The notes under the pieces are model-generated. The model saw nothing but the letters and a program-made list of their open reading frames with translations, was not told where the DNA came from and did not search any database. From NCBI GenBank assembly GCA_031362725.1, contig JANLTC010000016.1, positions 1-64,000 on the forward strand: 64,000 bases of DNA, given 5' to 3'. The first letter of the stretch is position 1. The number at the start of each line of letters is the position of its first letter. Origin of the DNA: PR03 sp031362725 (GTDB lineage: Bacteria; Myxococcota_A; UBA9160; PR03). Shown here piece by piece: positions 24,005 through 33,358 of this stretch. The translations under genes and the position numbers were made by a program.

Positions 24005-24705
24005 CTAGCGCCACCGCGAGCGATCTCTACTTCGTGCAGGAGCCGGTCGGCGAGATGGCGAACCTCGCGTATCTCGTCGGCTCGCACGCGACCCGCGAAG
24101 CGCTGCTGGTGGATCCCGCGTGGGACGTCGCATCGCTGCTCGCGCGCGCGGAGCGCGACGACATGCGCGTCGTCGGCGCGCTCGCGACGCACTACCACCA
24201 GGATCACGTGGGCGGATCGATCTTCGGCACGTCGATCGAGGGTTTGTCCCGGCTGATGGAACTGCAACCGATGCCGGTGCATGTCCAGGCGCGCGAAGCC
24301 GAAGGCATGCGGCGCGTGACGGGACTCTCGGCTTCCGACTTCACAGTGCACGAAGGCGGTGACGAGATCACGCTCGGGAGCCTGCGCATTCGGTTGCTGC
24401 ACACACCGGGACACACGCCCGGCTCCCAGTGTTTCCTGGTCGAGGAAGCGAAGCAGCCCGCACGACTCGTCTCGGGAGACACGCTGTTCCTGAACGGATG
24501 TGGTCGCGTCGACCTGCCGGGTGGCGATCCAGAAGCGATGTACCGCAGTCTCAACGACGTGCTGAAGCGGCTACCCGACGAGACGCTCGTCTATCCGGGT
24601 CACCTGTACGCCGAGCCCGTCGGATCGCTCGGCGAGCAAAAGCGGAGCAATCCTTACCTGCGCGTCGCGAGCCTCGAAGGCTTCCTCGGCTTGATGGGCT
24701 TCTAG
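24001..24705 (+). CDS. MBL-fold metallo-hydrolase (glyoxalase II/persulfide dioxygenase-like)
   Basis: 234 residues with the metal-binding motif THYHQDHVGG, later ligands in HTPGHTPGSQCFLV (His), SGDTLFLNGCGRVDLPG (Asp) and VYPGHLYAEP (His). The HTPGHTPGS and CGRVDLPGGDP blocks are common to glyoxalase II-like and persulfide-dioxygenase-like enzymes. Its target may be a thioester or a glutathione persulfide. It is coupled to the preceding pseudo-hydrolase by an ATGA overlap. A separate true gloB lies at 17399, so redundancy is possible. Confidence 0.82.
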   Translation: MTSATASDLYFVQEPVGEMANLAYLVGSHATREALLVDPAWDVASLLARAERDDMRVVGALATHYHQDHVGGSIFGTSIEGLSRLMELQPMPVHVQAREAEGMRRVTGLSASDFTVHEGGDEITLGSLRIRLLHTPGHTPGSQCFLVEEAKQPARLVSGDTLFLNGCGRVDLPGGDPEAMYRSLNDVLKRLPDETLVYPGHLYAEPVGSLGEQKRSNPYLRVASLEGFLGLMGF

Positions 24706-24751
24706 TCGGCTAAATCCCTGAATCAAAGTCACTTTTCGCGCACTCGCGCGG

Positions 24752-24780
24752 TTGAAATCGAAGTGCCGCTCCGTTAGGGT
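24752..24780 (+). promoter_or_regulatory. Sigma-70-type promoter candidate for etfBA
   Basis: TTGAAA (24752-24757), a 17-base spacer and TAGGGT (24775-24780) form a plausible housekeeping promoter 49 bases before etfB. A small inverted repeat GGGTCA/TGACCC (24777-24797) overlaps the -10 end and could be an operator. Confidence 0.35.
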
Positions 24781-24828
24781 CAGCCCGCTTTTGACCCCGG
24801 AATCCCTTCGTTCGGAGGCCCCCTTTCG

Positions 24829-25614
24829 ATGAAGATCATGGTCTGCATCAAGCAAGTTCCGCATCAGGATGCGCGCCTCGACGTGAACGGCGCCGGCACC
24901 TGGATTGCGGAAGACAACATCAAGTTCGAGATCAACCAGTACGACCAGCACGCGCTCGAGGCGGCCCTCGCGCTGAAGGACAAGGACGCGAGCACGGAGG
25001 TCGTCGTGGTTTCGGTGGGTCCGGAGCGCGTGACGCAATCGCTGCGAACGGCGCTCGGCATGGGCGCGGATCGCGCGGTACACGTGAAGGACGCCGCCGC
25101 CGATGGCTCGGACGCGCTCGGCACCGCGAAGATCCTCGCCGCGATCGGCAAGACCGAGAGCCCCGACATGATCTTCGCCGGCTTCATGGCCGACGACGGC
25201 AACTTCGCCGCGGTGGGCCCGATGCTCGCCACGCTGCTGGGCGTGCCGCACACCACGACGGCGGTGAGCTTCGCGAAGGAGAACGGCACAGTGCGCGTCG
25301 AGCGCGAGCTGGAAGGCGGCGCGCTCGAAGTCGTCGAACTGACGCCGCCGTGCCTCGTCACCACCCAGACCGGCATGAACCAGGTCCGCTACGCGTCGCT
25401 CAAGGGCATCATGGCGGCCAAGAAGAAGCCGATCGACGTGAAGTCGGTCGCCGATCTCGGCCTCGCCGGCCAGGTGGGCGAGGCAGCCGCCAAGGTGAAG
25501 GTCGAGAAGCTCTACACACCGGCCAAGGGGCAGGGCGCCGAAATGCTCTCGGGCTCGGTGGACGAAGTCGTGGGCAAGCTGGTCGCCAAGATCAAGGAGC
25601 TGGGGCTTCTCTAG
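24829..25614 (+). CDS. etfB: Electron transfer flavoprotein subunit beta
   Basis: 261 residues, full length for EtfB. Starts MKIMVCIKQVPHQDA, with NQYDQHALEAAL, a GMGADRAVHV nucleotide-binding segment and the signature CLVTTQTGMNQVRYASLKGI. EtfAB collects electrons from acyl-CoA and other dehydrogenases and passes them to ETF-ubiquinone oxidoreductase. ATG 24829 is behind a strong TCGGAGG site; etfA follows after 18 bases. The association with the acyl-CoA mutase, thioesterase and SDR genes in the window fits fatty-acid or branched acyl-CoA oxidation. Confidence 0.95.
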   Translation: MKIMVCIKQVPHQDARLDVNGAGTWIAEDNIKFEINQYDQHALEAALALKDKDASTEVVVVSVGPERVTQSLRTALGMGADRAVHVKDAAADGSDALGTAKILAAIGKTESPDMIFAGFMADDGNFAAVGPMLATLLGVPHTTTAVSFAKENGTVRVERELEGGALEVVELTPPCLVTTQTGMNQVRYASLKGIMAAKKKPIDVKSVADLGLAGQVGEAAAKVKVEKLYTPAKGQGAEMLSGSVDEVVGKLVAKIKELGLL

Positions 25615-25632
25615 CCCCACGGGAGATTCGTC

Positions 25633-26604
25633 ATGGGCAGCATCCTCGTGGTGGCGGAGATTCAGAAGGGCAAGATTCGCGAAGCCAGCTACGAGCTGGT
25701 TTCGTTCGCGCGCAAGATCGGCGCGGCGACGGGTCGCGACGTGAAGAGCCTCGTGATGGGTCAGGGCGCACAGGCGCACGCCGAGGAGATGGCGAAGAAG
25801 GGCGGCGGCGAGGTCTTCCTCGCAGACGACGCCGCACTCGCCAATTACAGCCTCGACGCGGCGTTCGCAGCGGTGAAGGCCGCGGTCGCGGCAGCCTCGG
25901 CCGACATCGTGCTGCTCTCCAACACGCCGACCGGCTGGGATCTCGCCCCGCGCATCGGGGCCGCGCTCGACGCGGCGTTCGTGCCGGATTGCTTCAACGT
26001 CGACGTCGAGGGTGGCGAGCTGGTGTTCTTCCGCCGTTTCTTCAACGGCAAGCTCGACTCGCGGCTGCGCCCGACCGCAGTGCCGATCGTCGCGACGATG
26101 CAGCCGGGCGCCACCGCCGCGTTCGAAGGCACGGCGGACGGCAAGGTCACGCCGCTCGCGGTTTCGATCGGCGCATGCGGCACCAAGTTCATCGAGCTGA
26201 AGGTGGCCGAAGCGAAGGGTGTCGACCTCACGAAGGCGGACATCATCGTCTCGGGTGGACGCTCGCTCGGCGGGCCGGAGAAGTTCCAGGAAGTGATCAA
26301 GCCGCTCGCCGATGCGCTCGGCGGTGCGATGGGCGCGTCGCGACCGGTGGTCGATGCCGGTTGGCTTCCGCATGAGTACCAGGTCGGATCTTCGGGCCAG
26401 GTCGTCGCGCCGAAGCTCTACGTCGCGTGTGGCATCTCGGGCGCGATCCAGCATCTCGTCGGCATGAAGACGTCGAACTTCATCATCGCGATCAACAAGG
26501 ACGCGGATGCGCCGATCTTCGAAGTCGCCAATCTCGGCGTCGTCGGCGATCTGTTCGAAGTCGTGCCCAAGCTGACGGCCGCGGTGAAGACCGCGAAGGG
26601 CTAG
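25633..26604 (+). CDS. etfA: Electron transfer flavoprotein subunit alpha
   Basis: 323 residues, full length for EtfA. The C-terminal FAD domain carries GGRSLGGPEKFQ, ASRPVVDAGWLPHEYQVG, LYVACGISGAIQHLVGM and INKDADAPIFEVANLG, the EtfA signature. It forms the heterodimer with EtfB encoded just upstream. A stem-loop terminator follows the stop. Confidence 0.95.
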   Translation: MGSILVVAEIQKGKIREASYELVSFARKIGAATGRDVKSLVMGQGAQAHAEEMAKKGGGEVFLADDAALANYSLDAAFAAVKAAVAAASADIVLLSNTPTGWDLAPRIGAALDAAFVPDCFNVDVEGGELVFFRRFFNGKLDSRLRPTAVPIVATMQPGATAAFEGTADGKVTPLAVSIGACGTKFIELKVAEAKGVDLTKADIIVSGGRSLGGPEKFQEVIKPLADALGGAMGASRPVVDAGWLPHEYQVGSSGQVVAPKLYVACGISGAIQHLVGMKTSNFIIAINKDADAPIFEVANLGVVGDLFEVVPKLTAAVKTAKG

Positions 26605-26634
26605 CGCCCGCCCCGAATGCACCGGTCGACCTCG

Positions 26635-26667
26635 TACGGGGAGTCTCACAAGAGGCTCCCCGTATTG
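26635..26667 (+). terminator. Intrinsic terminator after etfA
   Basis: A 13-base stem (26635-26647 with 26652-26664) closes an ACAA tetraloop; one pair is a T-G wobble. It is followed by TTG rather than a long T-run. It sits 31 bases after the etfA stop and separates it from the parA operon. Confidence 0.6.
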
Positions 26668-26675
26668 CATTGGCG

Positions 26676-26704
26676 TTGACATGGCGTGGACGAGAGAGTA
26701 CGAA
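26676..26704 (+). promoter_or_regulatory. Promoter candidate before the parA operon
   Basis: A perfect TTGACA (26676-26681), 17-base spacing and a weak TACGAA (26699-26704). It lies just past the etfA terminator and about 120-140 bases before the parA reading frame. The remaining bases to 26823 hold no other recognised feature. Confidence 0.35.
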
Positions 26705-26839
26705 GAAGTCGGTAGCGGGTTTCGATTCGGCCGCTGCTCCCCCCATCGCATCGCAGCTGCTCCTCGTTCGTCGTCGGCTCTCGAGACCGCATGATTCTTC
26801 GCTGCATGCATCGAAGCTGCAGCATGATGGGGGGCTGTC

Positions 26840-27658
26840 ATTCCGCGGCGCATTGCGCTCCTCAACGAAAAAGGCGGCAGCGCCAAGACCACGCTGGTCG
26901 CGAATCTGGGCGCCTATCTGGCGCTGCACCGCGGTAGGCGCGTTCTCGCGATCGACATGGATCCACAGGGCCAGCTCGGCAAGGTGCTCGGCATCGACAC
27001 GCGAAGCGCGCGCCGCTCGGCGATCGAGCTCCTGCTCGACACCGTGCTCGGCGACGCGCGCGAGGGCCGCGCGGCCGCAGGACTCCCCAGCGTGGGAACG
27101 CGGATCCCGAACCTCGACCTGGTGGTCGCGACCAAAGCGCTCGGACTCGCGCCCGCCTTCGAACGCGATGATCCCGATCCGAGCGGTCGCCTGACGCGGC
27201 GCCTCGACGCCGCGCCGGAACTCGATCGCTACGACTTCGTGCTGATCGACTCGCCGCCTTCGTTCGGCGTGCTGACGCTGAACGTGCTGCGCGCGGTCGA
27301 TGAGGTCGTGATTCCGGTTCCTCTCACCTTTCTCGGCATCGACGGCTGCGCCGAACTCGAGCGCACGATCGCCACCGTGCGCGTGCGCTATCAGCACCCC
27401 GAGCTGCGCATCACGATGGTGGTGCCCACGTTCTATCGCCGTACCCGGATGGCGGAAGAGGTTCTCGATACGCTGCGGCAGCGCTTCCCGAAGGAGATCG
27501 CGCATTCGGTGCTCTGCTATCACGTGAAGATCGACGAAGCACAGTCGCGCGGGCTTTCGATCTTCGAGTACGCGCCGCGTGACCGCGGCGCACAGCTGCT
27601 CGGTGCGCTCGCGCAAGAACTCGAAGCGCGCGCGCCGGGCCGGACGCTGGAGACATGA
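26840..27658 (+). CDS. ParA/Soj-family ATPase (N-terminus ambiguous)
   Basis: About 272 residues of the ParA/MinD ATPase type: deviant Walker A NEKGGSAKTTLVANLG, AIDMDPQGQLG, and FVLIDSPPSFGVLTLN. ParA ATPases position DNA or protein cargo by cooperative surface binding; no parB gene is adjacent, and the next genes are an acyltransferase and an extended SDR, so the cargo may not be the chromosome. The frame that carries the P-loop has no ATG/GTG/TTG before it. It can start at ATT 26840, or the ATG at 26824 could serve if the G6 run at 26829-26834 were G5. An assembly indel or a true frameshift is possible. Confidence 0.8.
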   Translation: MPRRIALLNEKGGSAKTTLVANLGAYLALHRGRRVLAIDMDPQGQLGKVLGIDTRSARRSAIELLLDTVLGDAREGRAAAGLPSVGTRIPNLDLVVATKALGLAPAFERDDPDPSGRLTRRLDAAPELDRYDFVLIDSPPSFGVLTLNVLRAVDEVVIPVPLTFLGIDGCAELERTIATVRVRYQHPELRITMVVPTFYRRTRMAEEVLDTLRQRFPKEIAHSVLCYHVKIDEAQSRGLSIFEYAPRDRGAQLLGALAQELEARAPGRTLET

Positions 27659-28755
27659 GCGGCGACGACCGGCACGGCCGGACGGAGGGCAACGGCGCCG
27701 CGCCGAATGCGCCGCCCATCGAGGTCGCGCTCGGCTCGAATCCGTTCGTCGACGCGCTCGCGGGCGAAGCCGATCCGCTCGACGCCTGGCTCGCCGCGCT
27801 CGACCGCCTTGCGGGCAGCGGCGACGATGTCGTTCCGGTGCGCCCGGTCGCGGTTGCGTCTCGCTCGAATGCCGCGCCGCAGCCGAGCCCGATCGCGGAG
27901 CCGTATGCGCCCGAACCGGAGCCGGCGCTGCCGCAGGGCGTGTTCACGCGGATGATCGGCGAAGAGGCGAACCAGAAACTCGCGGCGCTGCTCGCACGCA
28001 TCGACGGCTGGGATCGCTTCGGCCTGTCGCGCACCGGACTCGCGCAGGCATTCCCGTTCTTCTATGCGCTGTACAAGCTCTACTTCCGCGTGCAGAGCCA
28101 CGACCACGAGAAGATCCCGCTCGCGGGACCGATCGTGCTCGCCGCCAATCACGGCGGGCTCTTGCCGTTCGACGGCGCGATGGCGGTGCTCGACGTGCTG
28201 CTGCACACCGACCCGCCGCGCCTGCCGCGTGCGATCGTCGAGCGCTGGGCGGGCACACTGCCCTTCGTCAATGTGTTCTTCGCGCGCGTCGGGCAGGTGG
28301 TCGGGACGCACGAGAACTTCGCGCGCCTGCTCGGCGACGGCGAAGCGGTGTTGGTGTTCCCGGAAGGCGTCGAGGGCATCCGCAAGCCGATCACGCAGCG
28401 CTACCGCCTGCAGCACTTCCACGTCGGCTTCGTCGAGCACGCGCTGCGCGCGCGCGCACCGATCGTGCCGATGGCGATCCTCGGCAGCGACGATCAGGCG
28501 CCGATCCTGTTCGACGTGAAGCCGCTCGCGCGGCTGCTCGGACTGCCTGCCGTGCCGATCACGCCGACCTTCCCATGGTTCGGCCCGCTCGGACTGCTGC
28601 CGTATCCGGTGCGCTACCGGATCGTGTATGGCGAGCCGTTGCATTTCCACGAGCGATTCGATCCCGACGCGGCCCACGACCCGGGTCTGGTGCGCGCGCT
28701 GGCGAACCAGGTGCGGCGCGCGGTCCAGACGCTGATCGACAAGAACCGCGCATGA
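27655..28755 (+). CDS. Lysophospholipid acyltransferase-family protein (copy 2, extended N-terminus)
   Basis: 366 residues. The C-terminal 270 residues parallel the acyltransferase at 21373: ANHGGLLPFDGAM (His-x6-Asp), VFPEGVEGIRK, PFFYALYKLYFRV and the end FGPLGLLPYPVRYRI. The first 95 residues are a low-complexity Pro/Ala/Asp tail not present in copy 1. The start overlaps the parA stop (ATGA) and the stop overlaps the following SDR, so ParA, acyltransferase and SDR form one translationally coupled unit. It likely acts at the inner membrane; whether ParA localises it is untested. Confidence 0.8.
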   Translation: MSGDDRHGRTEGNGAAPNAPPIEVALGSNPFVDALAGEADPLDAWLAALDRLAGSGDDVVPVRPVAVASRSNAAPQPSPIAEPYAPEPEPALPQGVFTRMIGEEANQKLAALLARIDGWDRFGLSRTGLAQAFPFFYALYKLYFRVQSHDHEKIPLAGPIVLAANHGGLLPFDGAMAVLDVLLHTDPPRLPRAIVERWAGTLPFVNVFFARVGQVVGTHENFARLLGDGEAVLVFPEGVEGIRKPITQRYRLQHFHVGFVEHALRARAPIVPMAILGSDDQAPILFDVKPLARLLGLPAVPITPTFPWFGPLGLLPYPVRYRIVYGEPLHFHERFDPDAAHDPGLVRALANQVRRAVQTLIDKNRA

Positions 28756-29759
28756 ACAGTGTCCTCGTCACGCACGCCGATCTCCCGCTGGGACGCCGCA
28801 TCGTGAAGGTGCTGTGGCACGACCCGGCGGTGTCGCGAATCCTCGCGCTGGGCGAGGGTGCGATTCCGCGCGCGTTCAACGCCTACCGCGCCGGCGCCAG
28901 CCCGCGACTCGTCTACGAGCGCATCGATCTCGCGCGACAGCGATCGGTGTCTGAGCTGTTCCGTTCCAAGCGGATGCGCGTGCTCGGCGTGGACAGCGTC
29001 GTCTACGTGCCGCGTCACGGCGCGGCGCCGGAGGGGCCGCCCGTCGTCGCAAAGCTCCCGGCGCGTACGGCCGAGGCGCGTCTCGTGCTGCATCACGCGC
29101 TCGAATCGCGCTCGATCCGCACGCTCGTCGCACTCGGATCTGCGTTCGTCTACAAGCTCGCGCCCGGCAACGCCAACCAGTTGACCGAGCGCAGCGAACT
29201 CGATCTCGATGCCGAAGTCGCACCCGAACTGCGCAGCTGGATCGACAGCGACATGCTCTTCCACGCCGAGTTCGCCAGCGTACGACTGCGCGTGCTGCTG
29301 CGCGTGCCCGCGGTCGTCGCGTCCGGCGGTCTCATCTACCTGCACCCGGGACTCGAAGGAGCGGCGGGTATGCGCGTTCGACCGGCAGGCTTCGATCCGC
29401 TTTGTTCGGTGATCTCCGACAAGGATGTCGCACGCGCCGTGCGCGCCGCGCTGCAGGCCGACACGGCGGGTGTGTTCAACGTGGCGGGGCGAGAGGTCCT
29501 CCCGCTTTCGGTGCTCGGCCGCTGGACGCGGCGCCCCTGCGTTCCCGTTCCGGGGCCGCTGCTCGCGATCGCGTCGGGCGCCGTCGCGCGCTTTGGTGGC
29601 GAGCGGCTGCGCGGCCGCTTCGACGGTCCCTACCTGCGCTACGGCATGAGTCTCGACACACGGCGCGCCGCGGAGGCGTTCGGCTTCACACCCCGTTACC
29701 GGGTCGGGGTCGCCCGCGCTGGTGACGGCGTGATGCGCGTCGAGGCCGTCGCGGTCTAG
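28752..29759 (+). CDS. NAD-dependent epimerase-like protein (degenerate extended SDR)
   Basis: 335 residues. It follows the extended SDR plan of the gene at 22260 but the N-terminal nucleotide loop is weak (VLVTHADLPLGRRIVKVL lacks the glycine triad) and no Tyr-x3-Lys is evident. Similar blocks are AGVFNVAGREVLPLSVL (compare QGVFNVVGPGAVPISVA in the other copy) and a C-terminal YGMSLDTRRAAEAFGF. It is coupled by ATGA to the acyltransferase. Probably a lipid-associated SDR relative that has lost catalytic features, or a binding protein. Confidence 0.65.
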   Translation: MNSVLVTHADLPLGRRIVKVLWHDPAVSRILALGEGAIPRAFNAYRAGASPRLVYERIDLARQRSVSELFRSKRMRVLGVDSVVYVPRHGAAPEGPPVVAKLPARTAEARLVLHHALESRSIRTLVALGSAFVYKLAPGNANQLTERSELDLDAEVAPELRSWIDSDMLFHAEFASVRLRVLLRVPAVVASGGLIYLHPGLEGAAGMRVRPAGFDPLCSVISDKDVARAVRAALQADTAGVFNVAGREVLPLSVLGRWTRRPCVPVPGPLLAIASGAVARFGGERLRGRFDGPYLRYGMSLDTRRAAEAFGFTPRYRVGVARAGDGVMRVEAVAV

Positions 29760-29780
29760 GAACCCCTCGGCTAGATTGGC

Positions 29781-29830
29781 CGGCAAGTCGCGCAGCTGCG
29801 CGCAGCGAGCCGCCGGCGAGCGAAAGTCAT
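29781..29830 (-). repeat. Solitary copy of the ATGA-anchored repeat
   Basis: Read on the minus strand from 29830: ATGACTTTCGCTCGCC, then GGCGGCTCGCTGCGCGC, then a perfect 14-base palindrome (29789-29802). The layout (ATGA start, CGCTCGCC-GCGGCTCGCTG core, GC palindrome) matches the 12648 array. It occupies the gap before efp. Its minus-strand reading is MTFARRRLAARS. Confidence 0.7.
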
Positions 29831-29882
29831 CGGGCTCGCTCGCGTCGTTTCCTCCCAAGATTCATCGTGGCAAGGACGGAAC

Positions 29883-30446
29883 GTGGAAGTCGACACGTCG
29901 CAATTTCGCAATGGCCTCCGCTTCATCCTCGACGGTCAACCGTTCGTGATGACCTACTTCCAGCACGTGAAGCCCGGCAAGGGCGGCGCCTTCGTGCGCA
30001 CCAAGGTGAAGAATCTGGTCAACGGCAAAGTGCTCGAGCGCAACTTCCGTTCGGGTGAGCGCGTCGAGCTGGCAGACGTCGAAGAGAAGAAGATGCAGTA
30101 CCTCTATCTCGACGGGGAAAACCTGGTCTTCATGGATCAGAGTAACTACGAGCAGCTTCCGTTCTCGAAGGAGACGGTGGGCGAGACGCGTCTGTTCCTG
30201 AAGGAGAACATGGAGGTGGAGGTGCTGTTCTGGAACGACAAACCGATCAACATCGACCTCCCGTCCTTCGTCGAACTGCTCGTCACGATCTGCGACCCCG
30301 GCATCAAGGGCGACACGGCGTCCGGCGCGGTGAAGCCCGCCACGCTCGAAACCGGCGCGGTCGTGAACGTCCCGCTCTTCATCAAGGAAGGCGACAAGCT
30401 CCGCATCGACACCCGCACCGGCGAGTACGTCGACCGGGCCAAATGA
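29883..30446 (+). CDS. efp: Translation elongation factor P
   Basis: 187 residues, full length EF-P with three beta-barrel domains. EF-P enters the ribosomal E site and relieves stalling at polyproline. The modified loop reads HVKPGKGGAFV, placing lysine K33 at the tip, the position that carries the beta-lysyl group in bacteria that have EpmA. GTG 29883 is preceded by AAGGACGG. A repeat element fills the gap before it, and its stop codon is the left end of a hairpin element. Confidence 0.95.
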   Translation: MEVDTSQFRNGLRFILDGQPFVMTYFQHVKPGKGGAFVRTKVKNLVNGKVLERNFRSGERVELADVEEKKMQYLYLDGENLVFMDQSNYEQLPFSKETVGETRLFLKENMEVEVLFWNDKPINIDLPSFVELLVTICDPGIKGDTASGAVKPATLETGAVVNVPLFIKEGDKLRIDTRTGEYVDRAK

Positions 30447-30502
30447 TCCCGCTCGCTGGCGGACGCCAGCGAGCCGAACACGGGTCAGGGGGCTCGGAGA
30501 GC
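30444..30502. repeat. Convergent-stop hairpin element, copy 1
   Basis: It starts at the efp TGA and ends at the stop of the convergent epimerase. Inner stem GCTCGCTGGCG/CGCCAGCGAGC (30451-30461 with 30464-30474); outer arms TGA-T-CCC (30444-30450) and GGGTCA (30482-30487). It resembles the element at 40247-40319, including CCGAAYACGGGTCAGG. Likely a terminator-like structure between convergent genes. Confidence 0.7.
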
Positions 30503-31453
<951 letters not shown>

Positions 31454-31591
31454 CGTTCCGCAGCTCCTCGTCGTCGGGCCCGTTTCGGGCGGGCGGCATA
31501 GTAGCTGGAGGACCCAGGGCGAGCAGCCGCGCGACCTTGCGCGACCTCGGGCCAGCCGCGACGCTGCGCGCGCCTCGGAGGATCCCGGCAC

Positions 31592-32755
31592 GTGCGCGTG
31601 TGGATCATCGGCGACAATTTCGGCTTCCCAAACGGCTCCGGGGCAACGGCGCGCGTGCATGGTTTTGCCCGTGCGTTGCAATCGGCCGGCGCCGAAGTGC
31701 GGATCGTGTGCCTGACGCCGACCGAGCTGGCCAACCGTCGCAGCCTCAACACCGACGCGGCGGGTGTTCACGACGGGATTCCGTTCGAGTATGCGTGCGG
31801 CACGACGGCGTTGCCGTCCGGGGTTCTCGAGCGCCGCTTCCTGCGCGTTCGCTCGGCGCTGCGCACCTGGCGGTCGGCACGCCGCGCGCGACCGGACGTG
31901 GTGATTGCGACCGCGCAAACGCTCTCAGGATTGCTGCTCCCGTGGCTCGTCGCACGCGCGGTCGGCGCCGCCTGCGTGCTCGACGCCTGCGAGCTGCCGT
32001 CCGGCTTCGTCGACGATGGCCCGCGGCGCGAGGCGCATCGACGAATCTACGCGCGCCTCGCCCGCCGACTGGATGGAATCCTCGTGGTCTCGTCGTTCCT
32101 CGAGCGCTACTTCGCTCGGCACACGCGCGCCCCGCTGCTGCGCGTCCCCATCCTCGTCGAGCTGAGCCGCTTTCCGGAGATCCCCTCGCAGGGGCATCAG
32201 ATCGTCTACGCGGGCAATCTCGCGCACCCCGAGGAGATCACGTCGCTGCTACACGCGTTCGCCGCGGTCGCGCGGGACGATGCGGGCGCCCTGCTGGAAG
32301 TGATCGGTGACGACCCGAGCAGCAACGCGCTGGTGCGCTATCCCGCGCTCGCGGCGCAGCTGGGCATCGGCGATCGCGTCGAGTTCTGCGGCGCGGTCGA
32401 TCGCGAGACCGTGGCGCAACGCGTCGGGTCGGCGGGCGTGCTCGCGCTGCCACGTCCCGCGACGCCTTGGGCCGAGGCAGGGCTTTCGACCAAGCTCGCC
32501 GAGTATCTGGCCACCGCGCGGCCGGTCGTCGTGACCGCAGTCGGTGACATCCCGCTCTACCTGGAAGATCGGGTGAGCGCATACCTCGTTTCACCGGGCG
32601 ATGCCGCCGCCTTCATCGCGGCGCTACGGGAAGCACGCGCCGACCCGACGCGCGCGGCGGCAGTTGGCAAACGCGGTCGCGACGCAGCGGCGCGTCATTT
32701 CGAGATCGCAGTGCACGGACCCCGACTCGTGGCGTTTCTCGAGTCGTTGCGATGA
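31592..32755 (+). CDS. GT4-type glycosyltransferase
   Basis: 387 residues with the two-Rossmann GT-B plan: an N-terminal acceptor domain starting WIIGDNFGFPNGSGA, and a C-terminal donor-binding half with IVYAGNLAHPEEI, VEFCGAVDRE and PWAEAGLSTKLAEYLATARPVV, where the E of the EX7E-like motif would sit. GTG 31592. It is divergent to an epimerase. Likely a sugar transferase in surface polysaccharide or glycolipid synthesis; donor and acceptor are unknown. Confidence 0.83.
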   Translation: MRVWIIGDNFGFPNGSGATARVHGFARALQSAGAEVRIVCLTPTELANRRSLNTDAAGVHDGIPFEYACGTTALPSGVLERRFLRVRSALRTWRSARRARPDVVIATAQTLSGLLLPWLVARAVGAACVLDACELPSGFVDDGPRREAHRRIYARLARRLDGILVVSSFLERYFARHTRAPLLRVPILVELSRFPEIPSQGHQIVYAGNLAHPEEITSLLHAFAAVARDDAGALLEVIGDDPSSNALVRYPALAAQLGIGDRVEFCGAVDRETVAQRVGSAGVLALPRPATPWAEAGLSTKLAEYLATARPVVVTAVGDIPLYLEDRVSAYLVSPGDAAAFIAALREARADPTRAAAVGKRGRDAAARHFEIAVHGPRLVAFLESLR

Positions 32756-32815
32756 ACCCGGAACGACTCGCGCAACCTGGATGACGCTGCGGCGGACCCG
32801 CCCTGCGCAGCCGGA

Positions 32816-33223
32816 TCAGTCGGACGCGCGCTGACCGCCGAACACACTCGGAAGCACCTGCTTCACCGACAGCTCGGCGCGGCCGGGCGGCACTTCGAGG
32901 TATCGGATCACGACGCGCATCGGTTCGATCGACGGAAACTCCCGTTCGAAGCTGGCGCGCAGACGCTCGACCACGGACACGGCCTGATCGTGGCCGACGT
33001 CGCTCAGGAACAGCATCGCGCGTTCGCGCGTCAGCCGGAAGATCTGGTCCTCGACGCGCAGTTCACTCTCGAGGAACGCGACGAACTCCGGGAAGAGCAG
33101 GCTGCCGTCGCTCGCGGCGAAGCCCACGACGACCGACGGGACATCGTGCTGCGTGGCCAGTGACTGGGTTCGGGCCAGCACTTCGCGGAGTTTGCGGGGG
33201 TCGTCGGCGTTTTGTCGGGTCAT
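32816..33223 (-). CDS. Hypothetical protein, possible degenerate GGDEF fold
   Basis: 135 residues from ATG 33223 (an alternative start at 33313 adds 30 residues). The pattern SVVVGFAASDG, FVAFLESELRVEDQIFRLTRERAMLFLSD and QAVSVVERLRASFER has the strand-helix rhythm of a nucleotide-cyclase/GGDEF palm, but no GGDEF signature is present, so diguanylate cyclase activity is not expected. It could be a degenerate GGDEF protein or an unrelated alpha/beta domain. Divergent from the CtaA fusion gene. Confidence 0.5.
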   Translation of the reverse strand: MTRQNADDPRKLREVLARTQSLATQHDVPSVVVGFAASDGSLLFPEFVAFLESELRVEDQIFRLTRERAMLFLSDVGHDQAVSVVERLRASFEREFPSIEPMRVVIRYLEVPPGRAELSVKQVLPSVFGGQRASD

Positions 33224-33358
33224 CACGGTTGTCACAGCGATCGTATCGTCGAAACGCGCGCGAGCCTGAATTCTGGTAGCGCTCGCGCCCCGATCTTCGG
33301 AACCATCGAACATTTCCTCTAGACTCGCTGCGCCGCCCGCCCGATTGACGGAGACCCT

